The notes: generated by a model not told the origin, from the sequence alone. DNA of 38,481 nt from an uncultured bacterium (GCA_905215645.1 CAJMQS010000021.1:1-38481), one strand, 5' to 3'; counted from the first letter of the stretch, positions 1-7,795 are shown. Program-made: numbers and translations.

Positions 1-57
1 CACTGGTAGAAGGGAATGCTGATGACTTCATAGACCATTAACGTGCAACACCCCCCC
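1..57 (-). repeat. Dispersed 55-bp repeat, left copy (inverted relative to 38329-38384)
   Basis: Read on the minus strand, these bases match 38329-38384 on the plus strand with about two mismatches. Each copy begins with the half-palindrome GGGGGTGTTGCACG directly after a gene's stop codon and ends in TTCTACCAGTG. This copy may extend beyond the window start. No reading frame is apparent in it. Confidence 0.8.
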
Positions 58-58
58 T

Positions 59-1267
59 TTACGCCCCCAAGATCCCGCCTACCACCATGCCCAGGTAGGT
101 GCCGATCACGTAGCCGAAAGTCCCTACCAGCATGCTGGGTCCCACCAGGGCCGTCCAGCCCTGGGAAATGGCCATCCCTGCTGCCGTAGTGGGCCCTCCG
201 ATATTGGCGTTGGACGCCAACACGATATCCTCCAGGCTGAAATGGAACAGCTTGCCGCCCACAAAGCAGAAAGCCATGTTCACCAGGACCATCAGGAAAC
301 AGAACACGAACAGCAGCGGTGCGTTCCGGAGGATTTCCAGGACAGAAGCGGGCACCCCGATGGCAAAGAAGAACAGGTAAATGAAATACGTACCGATTTC
401 CTGGGCACCGGCCAAGGCCGCCGCCTGTTTTTCAAAAAAGGTAGCAAAACCCATGGAAAACAGGGTGATCCACACATATTGGCTGCTGAAAAAGGTGTTG
501 GCCATATGCCCCAAGCCGCTGCCGGCAGGAATGGCCGCTCCCAGCACCTTCCCCAGATTCTGGGAAAGGGTCACCACCGCCACGGCGTAGAACAGATCCA
601 GTGCAATATCTTTCAGAGAAATGTTCTTAGCCTGCCAGTAGGCCGCTGCCTGGGTCTGGGCATCTTCCCGTCCCTCCTGGGCCACCTGGTCCATATGGGG
701 ATGGGGATAGTGCTTCTGGAAGAAGGCGCTGCTCACGCATTTCAGCAGCACCAGGAAATAGACCGCCATATTCAGGTTGTCTGCCACCACCGTTGCAGAA
801 ACCAGGGTACCTTCCGTGTGGAAGGCATCGGCCAAGGCCACGAAATTGACGCCGCCCCCGATGTAGGATCCGGTCATCATGGCCGCTACCTTGGCCAATC
901 CGTCGATCCGGCTCCCCAGCAGCCAGCACCCCAAGACGGCGCCACAGACAGTCCCTGCCGCCCCGATGAGGAAAATGAACAGCAGCCGTCCCGTTTCCTG
1001 CCAGATCTTACTCAGGTTAGCCTGGAGCAGCAGCAGCGGAATGGCCAGAGGCACTGCGTATCCCCAAATCATATCGTCATAAATGGGCGCATGGCTGGGG
1101 ATCACATTCAGGTTGACCAGCACAATGGCCGCGATAAGAGCCAGTACAGCTCCGGAGATCCGAGAGGCCCAGGCATAAGTCTGTTCCAACCAGATGGCCC
1201 CTGCTACCACGCCGCAGGTCAGGGCCAACAGCAGCCAGGTATTTTCCGGTGCAATCAAGGTATCCAT
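59..1267 (-). CDS. DUF819 family integral membrane protein
   Basis: This 402-residue protein is almost entirely hydrophobic, with roughly ten or more membrane helices. The pattern and length fit the DUF819 (YjcL-like) family: an N-terminal block of helices, a short cytosolic loop rich in charged and Gln residues near residues 190-220, then a second block ending in a glycine-rich helix (VGTFGYVIGTYLGM). The family has no settled function; transport is a guess from topology. The ATG at 1267 follows a good ribosome site (GGAAGGAAG). It sits 20 bases downstream of the YbaK-type gene, so the two are probably one transcript. Confidence 0.75.
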   Translation of the reverse strand: MDTLIAPENTWLLLALTCGVVAGAIWLEQTYAWASRISGAVLALIAAIVLVNLNVIPSHAPIYDDMIWGYAVPLAIPLLLLQANLSKIWQETGRLLFIFLIGAAGTVCGAVLGCWLLGSRIDGLAKVAAMMTGSYIGGGVNFVALADAFHTEGTLVSATVVADNLNMAVYFLVLLKCVSSAFFQKHYPHPHMDQVAQEGREDAQTQAAAYWQAKNISLKDIALDLFYAVAVVTLSQNLGKVLGAAIPAGSGLGHMANTFFSSQYVWITLFSMGFATFFEKQAAALAGAQEIGTYFIYLFFFAIGVPASVLEILRNAPLLFVFCFLMVLVNMAFCFVGGKLFHFSLEDIVLASNANIGGPTTAAGMAISQGWTALVGPSMLVGTFGYVIGTYLGMVVGGILGA

Positions 1268-1287
1268 AAACAGCTTCCTTCCTTATT

Positions 1288-1746
1288 TCATTCTTTGCAC
1301 ACATCCACCCAGCGGTCCGGGCCCACTAGGCTTTCCAATTCCTCCACGGTGAGCCGAACACCGCTGTGGTCATCTCCGGCGGCTGGATACACCACCGGAT
1401 GCTTCTTCAGGCTCACATCCAGGTACACCGGCACTTCCGGATTGGCCCCGAAAGGGCAGACCCCGCCGGGAGCATGGCCCACCAGGGCTTCCACCTGATC
1501 TCCCGGGATCATCTTGGCCTTGGTGTGGAACACCTGCTTGAACTTGTGGTTGTCGATCCGAGCCGTCCCTTCCGTCAAGATCAGGATAGCCCCGCCGCCC
1601 ATCAGGAAAGAAAGGGTCTTAGCAATAGCCCCCGGTTCCGCTCCCAGAGCTGCGGCGGCCAATTCCACCGTAGCCGTGGAGGCTTCCGGTACGATGATCC
1701 GGTCTCCATATCCCTTTGCTTCCAGATATTGTTTTGCTTTTTCCAT
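1288..1746 (-). CDS. YbaK/EbsC-type aminoacyl-tRNA deacylase
   Basis: About 152 residues with the single-domain YbaK/ProX fold signature: N-terminal helix, a TATVELAAAALG segment, AKTLSFLMGG, and the C-terminal VCPFGANPEVPVYLD block. Such proteins hydrolyse mischarged tRNA (for example Cys- or Ala-tRNA-Pro); the exact substrate cannot be told from sequence. I prefer the ATG at 1746; an upstream TTG (1752) or GTG (1761) is possible, because the only ribosome site (AGGTGA) lies between them. It leads a two-gene transcript with the DUF819 gene. Confidence 0.75.
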   Translation of the reverse strand: MEKAKQYLEAKGYGDRIIVPEASTATVELAAAALGAEPGAIAKTLSFLMGGGAILILTEGTARIDNHKFKQVFHTKAKMIPGDQVEALVGHAPGGVCPFGANPEVPVYLDVSLKKHPVVYPAAGDDHSGVRLTVEELESLVGPDRWVDVCKE

Positions 1747-1822
1747 TGACAATGGAATCACCTGCCTATTTGCGTGATAACTTTTAGTATACTTCTCCCA
1801 GCCGGAAATGGAAAGGGGATTG

Positions 1823-1852
1823 TTGACAGCTTTTGCTCTTCCTTCCTATAAT
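1823..1852 (+). promoter_or_regulatory. Sigma-70 promoter of the PrpR-type regulator
   Basis: TTGACA at 1823-1828 and TATAAT at 1847-1852 are separated by 18 bases, about 70 bases before the regulator start. The activator is therefore expressed from a vegetative promoter. Confidence 0.8.
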
Positions 1853-1924
1853 AGAAGGCAGACTGAAATACACTAGTGGAAAAATAGGATTTTACAGGTC
1901 CTGCGTTTCCCAGGGAAGGATGGC

Positions 1925-3844
1925 ATGATGGATTCAGAAGACGCAAAGATTTGTCTCATTGCACCTACGGAGAACCTGGCAGTCCGGGCCAGAGCCTTGA
2001 TTGCCCGCCAAGGGCTCCAGGTACAGGTGGAAGTGGCGGAACTGGAGAACGCAGTGGCCCTGGCCAAACAACTGATGAAAGAGCGGAAATACCTGTTCAT
2101 CAGCCGCCGGGGCACCCGGGACCTGCTGCGGAAGAAGCTGGGGATCGATGTGGTGAACATCCCCAGCGAAGCCTCCGACTATATCCAGGCCATCCAGCGC
2201 CTGCGGGAGGAGACCCGCCCCATCGCCTTTTTTTCCTTTGAAGAGGAAATCAGCAACGAGCTGCGGACCATCTGCTACCTGCTGCACCTGAAGATGCAGC
2301 ACTATTCCTTCAAGAACAGTACCGAATGCCGTCGGGTAGTGAAGCAGGCTGTCCGGGACGGAGCCGCCTGGGGATTGGGGGGGATCGTGTCCGAGCGCTA
2401 TGCCAAGCTTTATCATCTGCCCTATATCCGGGTGGAAAGTTCCGACGCTGCCATCCTCCACGCCCTGGAAACGGCTCAGCAGCTGTACCAGAATAAATTG
2501 GACAACGCCCAGAAACAGGAACAGCTCCGGATCCGGCTGGAACGCTACCAGAACATCCTGGACTATACCCATGATGCCATCGTCGCCATCGATGAAAAAG
2601 GGAAGATCAGCACCACCAACCAAATCGCCAATGAACTGCTCCGCCCGGCCAAGCCGCCCTTCACCGGACGCCCCATCGAAGAAGTCCTCCCCAATACCCA
2701 TCTCACCAATGTGCTCCGGACTGGAAAATCGGAAATCGGCCAGATGATGCAGCTCCAGGGAAACCTGGTCTCTACCAATCGAGTGCCCATCCTGGTGGAC
2801 GGCCAGATCAAAGGGGTGGTAGCCACTTTCCAGGACATCAAGACCCTCCAGTCCACAGAACGGGATATCCGGGTAAAGCTCCACGAAAAAGGCCTGGTCG
2901 CCAAATACCACCTGTCCGATATCCTGGGCAATTCCCCCGGTATCGTGAAAGCCCGGAAACTGGCCCGGGATTTCGCCTCTTCCCAGTTCACGGTGATGAT
3001 CTACGGAGAAACAGGTACCGGCAAGGAAATGTTCGCCCAGGGGATCCACAACGCCAGCCCCCGAAAAGACGGCCCCTTTGTGGCCATCAACTGTACGGCT
3101 CTGAACCGGGACCTATTGGAAAGCGAGCTGTTCGGCTATGCGGACAGTTCCTTCACCGGCGCCAAAAAAGGAGGCAAGGCCGGGCTCTTCGAAATGGCTC
3201 ATGGAGGTACGGTATTCCTGGATGAAATCGGAGACTTGCCCCTGGAATTCCAGGCTCCCCTGCTCCGGGTCCTCCAGGAAAAAGAAGTCCGGCGAGTGGG
3301 AGACGACCGAGTCATCCCGGTGGATATCCGGGTCATCGCCGCAACCAACCGGAATCTCCTGCGCCTAGTAGAAGAAGAAAAATTCCGCCGGGACCTATAC
3401 TACCGGCTGAATGTGCTCAGCCTCACCATCCTCCCCCTGCGCCAGCGGGAAAATGATTACCTGAAGATTGCTAGGACCATCTACCGCCAAGTAGCTCTCC
3501 AGCAGGACCCGGAAAAAGAAAAAAGTTTCCTGCGGATCATGCGGGCCTGCAAAACATACCCCTGGCCCGGGAATGTCCGAGAACTGACCAATGTGGTGGA
3601 ACGGATCTCCCTCCTGCTCTCCTGCGGCCAGACGGAAGGAGAAATCTTCCGGATCCTCCAGGCGGATTGGGAAGTCCAGCGGAAAGCGTCAGTACCTGCA
3701 GAAGCCCCCGTCCCCAGCCAAAAAAGAGAGCTGGACCTTCCTGCCCTTCAGGAAGCTCTTGCACGGAACCGAGGGAATGTTTCCCAGGCTGCCCGAGAAT
3801 TGGGGATCAGCCGCAGTACCTTTTACCGCCATCTGAGACAGTGA
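1925..3844 (+). CDS. PrpR-type sigma-54-dependent transcriptional activator
   Basis: This 639-residue enhancer-binding protein has four parts. Residues 1-190 are a PrpR_N-type sensor domain (a small-acid or acyl-CoA sensor in the propionate regulator family). Residues 205-310 are a PAS domain. Residues 328-560 are a sigma-54 AAA+ domain with Walker A GETGTGKE near 361 and Walker B VFLDEIGDL near 430. The C-terminal 30 residues are a Fis-type helix-turn-helix (GNVSQAARELGISRSTFYRHL). The sigma-54 contact loop reads SSFTGA instead of the usual GAFTGA. The start at 1925 follows GGAAGGA. It is monocistronic, ends at a strong terminator, and lies directly upstream of a perfect -24/-12 promoter, so it very likely controls the three-gene operon at 4150-7614. 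The effector is unknown. Confidence 0.92.
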   Translation: MMDSEDAKICLIAPTENLAVRARALIARQGLQVQVEVAELENAVALAKQLMKERKYLFISRRGTRDLLRKKLGIDVVNIPSEASDYIQAIQRLREETRPIAFFSFEEEISNELRTICYLLHLKMQHYSFKNSTECRRVVKQAVRDGAAWGLGGIVSERYAKLYHLPYIRVESSDAAILHALETAQQLYQNKLDNAQKQEQLRIRLERYQNILDYTHDAIVAIDEKGKISTTNQIANELLRPAKPPFTGRPIEEVLPNTHLTNVLRTGKSEIGQMMQLQGNLVSTNRVPILVDGQIKGVVATFQDIKTLQSTERDIRVKLHEKGLVAKYHLSDILGNSPGIVKARKLARDFASSQFTVMIYGETGTGKEMFAQGIHNASPRKDGPFVAINCTALNRDLLESELFGYADSSFTGAKKGGKAGLFEMAHGGTVFLDEIGDLPLEFQAPLLRVLQEKEVRRVGDDRVIPVDIRVIAATNRNLLRLVEEEKFRRDLYYRLNVLSLTILPLRQRENDYLKIARTIYRQVALQQDPEKEKSFLRIMRACKTYPWPGNVRELTNVVERISLLLSCGQTEGEIFRILQADWEVQRKASVPAEAPVPSQKRELDLPALQEALARNRGNVSQAARELGISRSTFYRHLRQ

Positions 3845-3857
3845 ACTGTTCCGCTCC

Positions 3858-3915
3858 TGTCCCATCTGCAACAGTGTTGGGACAGCTGATACAATTGAGA
3901 CAGCTATCGGATCAG
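3858..3915. promoter_or_regulatory. Candidate enhancer (upstream activating sequence)
   Basis: A 7-bp inverted repeat, TGTCCCA (3858-3864) and TGGGACA (3878-3884), is followed by a second dyad, CTGAT (3886-3890) and ATCAG (3911-3915). GACAGCT occurs twice as a direct repeat. The region lies 130-190 bases upstream of the -24 element, the normal place for an enhancer-binding protein site. Its use by the adjacent PrpR-type protein is inferred. Confidence 0.5.
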
Positions 3916-3949
3916 GCCCTCTGCCCTAGGGATGGGATCCCAAAAAGAA

Positions 3950-4009
3950 AAAAAATCCTGTGAAAGGAACCGAAGGCGTATCTTTGGTCCCTTTACGCAG
4001 GATTTTTTT
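3950..4009 (+). terminator. Intrinsic terminator of the PrpR-type regulator gene
   Basis: AAAAATCCTG and its complement CAGGATTTTTTT bracket a long imperfect stem (GGAACC/GGTCCC region) ending in seven T residues. It insulates the regulator gene from the operon downstream. Confidence 0.85.
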
Positions 4010-4044
4010 ATGGAAAAATAATAAAAAATAGAAAAGTCGAATTT

Positions 4045-4060
4045 TTGGCACGCCATTTGC
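4045..4060 (+). promoter_or_regulatory. Sigma-54 (-24/-12) promoter
   Basis: TTGGCAC at 4045-4051 and TTGC at 4057-4060 have the invariant GG (4047-4048) and GC (4059-4060) at canonical spacing. This matches the sigma-54 consensus fully. Transcription should begin near 4072, so coding sequence for the carrier gene cannot begin before that point. Confidence 0.93.
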
Positions 4061-4149
4061 ATAATAGAAAGGCAAATGAATTGGATCGATTCGTTTGGAA
4101 CCTTTTTCCGGTATGGCCAATCGGGAAAAAGCTGAGGGAGGTAACTATT

Positions 4150-5403
4150 TTGAATTCGACTCTTGCCATCATTTCTTTATTGATTTTAGTCAGTGTCATC
4201 ATCACAGGATTTGTCCTGAAAAAGAACGTAGGCCTGGTGGCCATCCTGGCCGCCACCATCTTTGGGGCCTCGATCGGAGAAACCGATTCCATCATCATCA
4301 AGGGCTTCAGTTCCAGCACCTTCATCATGCTGCTGGGGGTTTCCCTGCTGTGCACCATCGCCACCAACAACGGGACCTTGGAACTCACTGCCAAGAAATT
4401 CCTGAACCTGTCCGGAGGCCATGTAAAAGCCGCTCCCATCATCATGTACCTGATCGGCTACATCATCGCCGCCATCGGACCCGGCTGCGTGCCGGCCCTG
4501 GGGATCGTAGCTGCTTTGAGCCTGCCTCTTTCCAAGACCACCGGCTACAATTCGGTGATGCTGGCCGCTATCGGCGAAATCGGTTCCATGGCCGGACGGT
4601 TCTCTCCTCTGACGCCGGAAAGCGTCCTGATCGGGAACCTGGCCCAGGCCCAGGGGATCACCGGGTACCAAGGGGCCGTACTGATTTATTCCACCGTGAC
4701 CACCATCGTCCTTTCCTTTGTGATCTATTTCCTGTACAAAGGCTATAAAGTCAAGGAAATCGCTGTCCAGGAACAGGAAGCCCTGCCGGCCCTGAACCGG
4801 AAGCAGCTGACTACCCTGGCCGGTTTCCTGGTGATGATCGTCCTGTGTGCCGCTTTCAAACGGAATGTAGGCCTGATTTCCTTCGCAGTCTCCATCGTCC
4901 TCCTGATCTTCAATGTGGATAACGAGAAAGCCACCATCAAGGCCGTGCCCTGGTCCACCCTGATGATGGTCACCGGCGTGGGCATGCTCATGAGCATCGT
5001 TTCTGCCGTAGGGGGCGTCACCATCATGTCCGCAGGCCTGGCAGCCATCATGACGCCGAAAAGCGCCGTAGCCATCCAAGGCCTGTCCGCCGGGATCCTC
5101 TCCTGGTTCAGTTCCGCCATCGGCGTGGTATGGCCCACCATGGTGCCTACCGTCGGGTCCATTGCCGACCAAGTGGGAGTACGGCCGGAAGGACTGATCA
5201 CCATCATGTGCCTCACCGCTTCTTTTGCCGGATTCAGCCCCGCTTCCACTGGGGGCAGCCTGATCCTGGCCGCTAACGCCACGGACCCTGGCTTCACCAA
5301 AGAAAAAGAAAACAAGATGTTCGTCCAGATGTTCGCCCTGTCCGCCCTGCTGCTGACCCTGACGGTTTCTGCCGGGCTGGTGGGCCTGTACAGTGTCATT
5401 TAA
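4150..5403 (+). CDS. MatC-like dicarboxylate carrier (SLC13-type permease)
   Basis: About 417 residues with some ten to twelve membrane helices. The N-terminal half resembles the MatC_N dicarboxylate/malonate carrier family (conserved acidic GETDSIIIKGF region, then GPGCVPALG and EIGSMAGRFSPLTPE). The C-terminal half has a mirrored ASFAGFSPASTGGS segment. I set the start at TTG 4150, eight bases after GGGAGG; a longer open frame would run back into the sigma-54 promoter. It is the first gene of a sigma-54 operon with a CoA-transferase and an HMG-CoA-lyase-like enzyme, so it probably imports the acid they degrade. The substrate is not known. Confidence 0.85.
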   Translation: MNSTLAIISLLILVSVIITGFVLKKNVGLVAILAATIFGASIGETDSIIIKGFSSSTFIMLLGVSLLCTIATNNGTLELTAKKFLNLSGGHVKAAPIIMYLIGYIIAAIGPGCVPALGIVAALSLPLSKTTGYNSVMLAAIGEIGSMAGRFSPLTPESVLIGNLAQAQGITGYQGAVLIYSTVTTIVLSFVIYFLYKGYKVKEIAVQEQEALPALNRKQLTTLAGFLVMIVLCAAFKRNVGLISFAVSIVLLIFNVDNEKATIKAVPWSTLMMVTGVGMLMSIVSAVGGVTIMSAGLAAIMTPKSAVAIQGLSAGILSWFSSAIGVVWPTMVPTVGSIADQVGVRPEGLITIMCLTASFAGFSPASTGGSLILAANATDPGFTKEKENKMFVQMFALSALLLTLTVSAGLVGLYSVI

Positions 5404-5462
5404 GTCTTATTTCAGTCTTCACATCAATTTAAATTTACATGATAAAGAAAGAAGGATGCAAA

Positions 5463-6665
5463 ATGGATGATGCAAAAGGATTGTTGGAAGGTATCGTAAT
5501 CTTGGATCTGACCCGGGTGCTGGCAGGACCTTACTGCTGTGCCCTCCTGGCCGATATGGGGGCCACGGTGATCAAGATCGAGAACCCCAAAGGTGGGGAT
5601 GACTCCCGGAAGATGGGGCCCTTCATCAACGACAACTCTGTATACTACGCCAACTTCAACCGCAGCAAATATGGCTGCACCATCAACTTCAAAGCCCCGG
5701 AAGGCAAAGAGATGTTCAAGGAAATGGTGAAGCAGGCCGATGTGGTCATCGAGAACTACCGGCCCGGCACCATGGAGAAACTGGGCCTGGGCTATGACGA
5801 TGTGCTGAGCAAGATCAACCCCTCCCTGATCTACGGCGCTGTCTCCGGCTTCGGCCAGACCGGCCCCTACAGCCGGCGGGCGGGCTATGACATCATCGGC
5901 CAGGCCATGGGCGGCATGATGAGCACCACCGGCTGGCCCGGCGGCGAACCCACCCGTGTGGGCACCCCCATCGGGGATGTATTGGGCGGCCTGAATCTGT
6001 GCATCGGCGTCCTGGCAGCCCTGGTGAACCGGGTAAAGACCGGCAAGGGCGAAAAGGTGGATGTGGCTCTGGTGGATTCCGTGGCCGCAGCTATGGAAAA
6101 CATCACCATGATCTACCAGGCAACGGGCCGGATTCCTCAGCGGATCGGCAACCGGTACGAATCCACCTATCCGTACGATTCCTTCCCGGCCAAGGATGGC
6201 AATGTGATCATCGGCACCGCCAACAACAAGCTCTATGACATCCTCTGCGATGTGATGGGCAAGCCGGAACTGAAGACCGATCCCAAGTTCAAAGATGTGA
6301 AAGACCGGGTGGCCAACCATGTGGAAATGCGGAAGATCGTCTCCGACTGGACCAGCCAGTACACCATCGACGAAGTGGTGGAGACCTTGAACAAGGCCGG
6401 CGTGCCCTCCTGCCAGGTGAATACCCTGGACCGTCTGGTGAAGGAACCCCAGGTGGCCGGCGACCGGAAGATGTTCCCGGAAATGGATCAGCCGGGCATC
6501 GGCAAGCTGAACATCACCGCTGCCCCCCAGCACTTCACCCGGACCAAGGCCTGCATCCGGAAAGCAGCTCCGCTCCTGGGCGAGGACAATGCAGCCATCT
6601 TCAAGAAGTTCCTGGGCTATGATGCAGCGAAACTGGCTGAGCTGAAAGAAAAAGGTGTCATCTGA
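5463..6665 (+). CDS. Class III (CaiB/BaiF) CoA-transferase
   Basis: A 400-residue family III CoA-transferase with the usual opening (LEGIVILDLTRVLAGPYC), the IENYRPGTMEKLGLGY block, and the catalytic aspartate at about residue 143 in RAGYDIIGQAMGG. These enzymes move CoA between acids through an aspartyl-CoA intermediate. The start at 5463 has GAAGGA six bases upstream; an ATG 24 bases earlier lacks one. Between a dicarboxylate carrier and an HMG-CoA-lyase-like gene, it most likely activates the imported acid with acetyl- or succinyl-CoA as donor. Human SUGCT, a family III enzyme, accepts glutarate and 3-hydroxy-3-methylglutarate, a precedent for this role. Confidence 0.9.
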   Translation: MDDAKGLLEGIVILDLTRVLAGPYCCALLADMGATVIKIENPKGGDDSRKMGPFINDNSVYYANFNRSKYGCTINFKAPEGKEMFKEMVKQADVVIENYRPGTMEKLGLGYDDVLSKINPSLIYGAVSGFGQTGPYSRRAGYDIIGQAMGGMMSTTGWPGGEPTRVGTPIGDVLGGLNLCIGVLAALVNRVKTGKGEKVDVALVDSVAAAMENITMIYQATGRIPQRIGNRYESTYPYDSFPAKDGNVIIGTANNKLYDILCDVMGKPELKTDPKFKDVKDRVANHVEMRKIVSDWTSQYTIDEVVETLNKAGVPSCQVNTLDRLVKEPQVAGDRKMFPEMDQPGIGKLNITAAPQHFTRTKACIRKAAPLLGEDNAAIFKKFLGYDAAKLAELKEKGVI

Positions 6666-6684
6666 GGGGAAGGTGCAGGATATC

Positions 6685-7614
6685 ATGGGAAAGAAAATCG
6701 AAATCGTTGAAGTGGGGCCCCGTGACGGGTTCCAGAACCTGAAAGAATATCTGCCGGCAGAGAAAAAACTGGAAATCATCGATTCCCTGATTGCCTCCGG
6801 CGTGAAGCATATGCAGATCACTTCTTTCGTCCATCCCAAGGCCATCCCCCAGATGCGGGATGCGGCCCAGGTGGCAGAGACCTGCCTGAAGAAATATCCG
6901 GATCTGGACCTGTTCGCCCTGATTCCCAACTACAAAGGCGCGGAAAATGCCCGGAAGGTGGGCATGAAGAAGGTCACCAACGTGATCTCCCTCAGTGAAT
7001 CCCACAACAAGGCCAACATCAACCGGACTCGGGACGAATCCTTCGAAGGGCTGGAAAAGATCGTGAAGGATTTCTCCAAGGACATGGAAGTGTGCCTGGA
7101 TGTAGCCACCGCTTTCGGCTGCCCCTTCGAAGGGAAGTTCTATGATGTGGAGCCCCTCCTGGCCTTCCTGAAACGGGGCCATGACATGGGGATCCGTTCC
7201 TTCACCCTGTGCGATACAGTGGGCCTGGCAGATCCGAAACAGGTCCGGGAATTTGTGAAAGCCTCCCTGGAAGAATTCCCGGATTCCCATTTCGAAGTCC
7301 ACATCCACGATACCCGGGGTATGGGCCTGGTGAACACCCTGGCGGCTGTGGAAGCCGGCATCGGCGGTGTCCAATCCACCCTGGGCGGCTTAGGGGGCTG
7401 TCCCTTCGCACCGGGAGCTTCCGGCAACACGGCTACGGAAGATCTGGTATTGATGTTCAACGAAATGGGCTACGACACGGGCATCGATTTCGCCAAGATC
7501 CTGGCCGCAGCGAAGAAAGAACATGCAGAAGTGGAAGGGAACTATTCCGGCCACAACATCAACATCCAGAACAACACCGGCTGCTGCACACCTCCTCAGC
7601 AGCATAACGAATAA
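6685..7614 (+). CDS. HMG-CoA lyase family enzyme
   Basis: A 309-residue TIM-barrel lyase. Residues equivalent to the human catalytic and metal set are present at matching spacing: Arg13-Asp14 (EVGPRDG), His206 and His208 (VHIHDT), Cys239 (GGLGGCPF) and Asn248 (ASGN). The glutamate corresponding to human Glu72 is Gln44 (HMQITSFVHP). The family cleaves HMG-CoA to acetyl-CoA and acetoacetate; related enzymes cleave other 3-hydroxyacyl-CoAs, so the substrate here may be HMG-CoA or a close analogue. The start at 6685 is 20 bases after the transferase stop, with GGGGAAGG and AGGA upstream. It is the last gene of the sigma-54 operon. Confidence 0.88.
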   Translation: MGKKIEIVEVGPRDGFQNLKEYLPAEKKLEIIDSLIASGVKHMQITSFVHPKAIPQMRDAAQVAETCLKKYPDLDLFALIPNYKGAENARKVGMKKVTNVISLSESHNKANINRTRDESFEGLEKIVKDFSKDMEVCLDVATAFGCPFEGKFYDVEPLLAFLKRGHDMGIRSFTLCDTVGLADPKQVREFVKASLEEFPDSHFEVHIHDTRGMGLVNTLAAVEAGIGGVQSTLGGLGGCPFAPGASGNTATEDLVLMFNEMGYDTGIDFAKILAAAKKEHAEVEGNYSGHNINIQNNTGCCTPPQQHNE

Positions 7615-7620
7615 AAGAAA

Positions 7621-7653
7621 CGGGGGTGTTGCACGTAACGTGCAACACCCCCG
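7621..7653. repeat. GTTGCAC palindrome after the lyase operon
   Basis: GGGGGTGTTGCACG and CGTGCAACACCCCC form a perfect 14-bp inverted repeat with a three-base loop, seven bases after the lyase stop. It has no T tract, so termination would be weak. It forms the left border of the composite repeat that follows. Confidence 0.85.
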
Positions 7654-7755
7654 GTCTCATGAGCCGCATAGCGGCTCGGTCTCGGGTTTCGAGTCTCGAG
7701 CCGGGGGACAGGTTCTATCCAACGGCTCGAGACTCACGACTCGAGACCCGAGACC
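7653..7755. repeat. Heptad-repeat hairpin module, copy 1
   Basis: The left arm (7678-7702) is built from 7-bp words GGTCTCG, GGTTTCG, AGTCTCG plus AGCC. The right arm (7724-7755) is GGCT plus CGAGACT, CACGACT, CGAGACC, CGAGACC. The arms are largely complementary and would fold into a hairpin over a 21-base loop containing GGGACAGGTTCTATCCAA minus its first bases. A small extra hairpin, GAGCCGC/GCGGCTC, precedes it. The same module occurs at 20586-20788. No coding potential is seen. Confidence 0.8.
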
Positions 7756-7757
7756 TC

Positions 7758-7795
7758 AAACAGAGGCTGTTGCACATGCAACAGCCCCTGTTTTT
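7758..7795 (+). terminator. Bidirectional terminator-like palindrome between convergent genes
   Basis: AAACAGAGGCTGTTGCA and TGCAACAGCCCCTGTTTTT form a long stem with a two-base loop; the plus-strand side ends in T5. It can end transcription of the lyase operon and, on the other strand, of the secreted-protein gene. It also forms the right border of repeat copy 1. Confidence 0.75.

Noticed and set aside
7653..7755. Riboswitch after the lyase operon
   Set aside because: It lies downstream of stop codons of convergent genes, and the pairing is explained by the heptad words.
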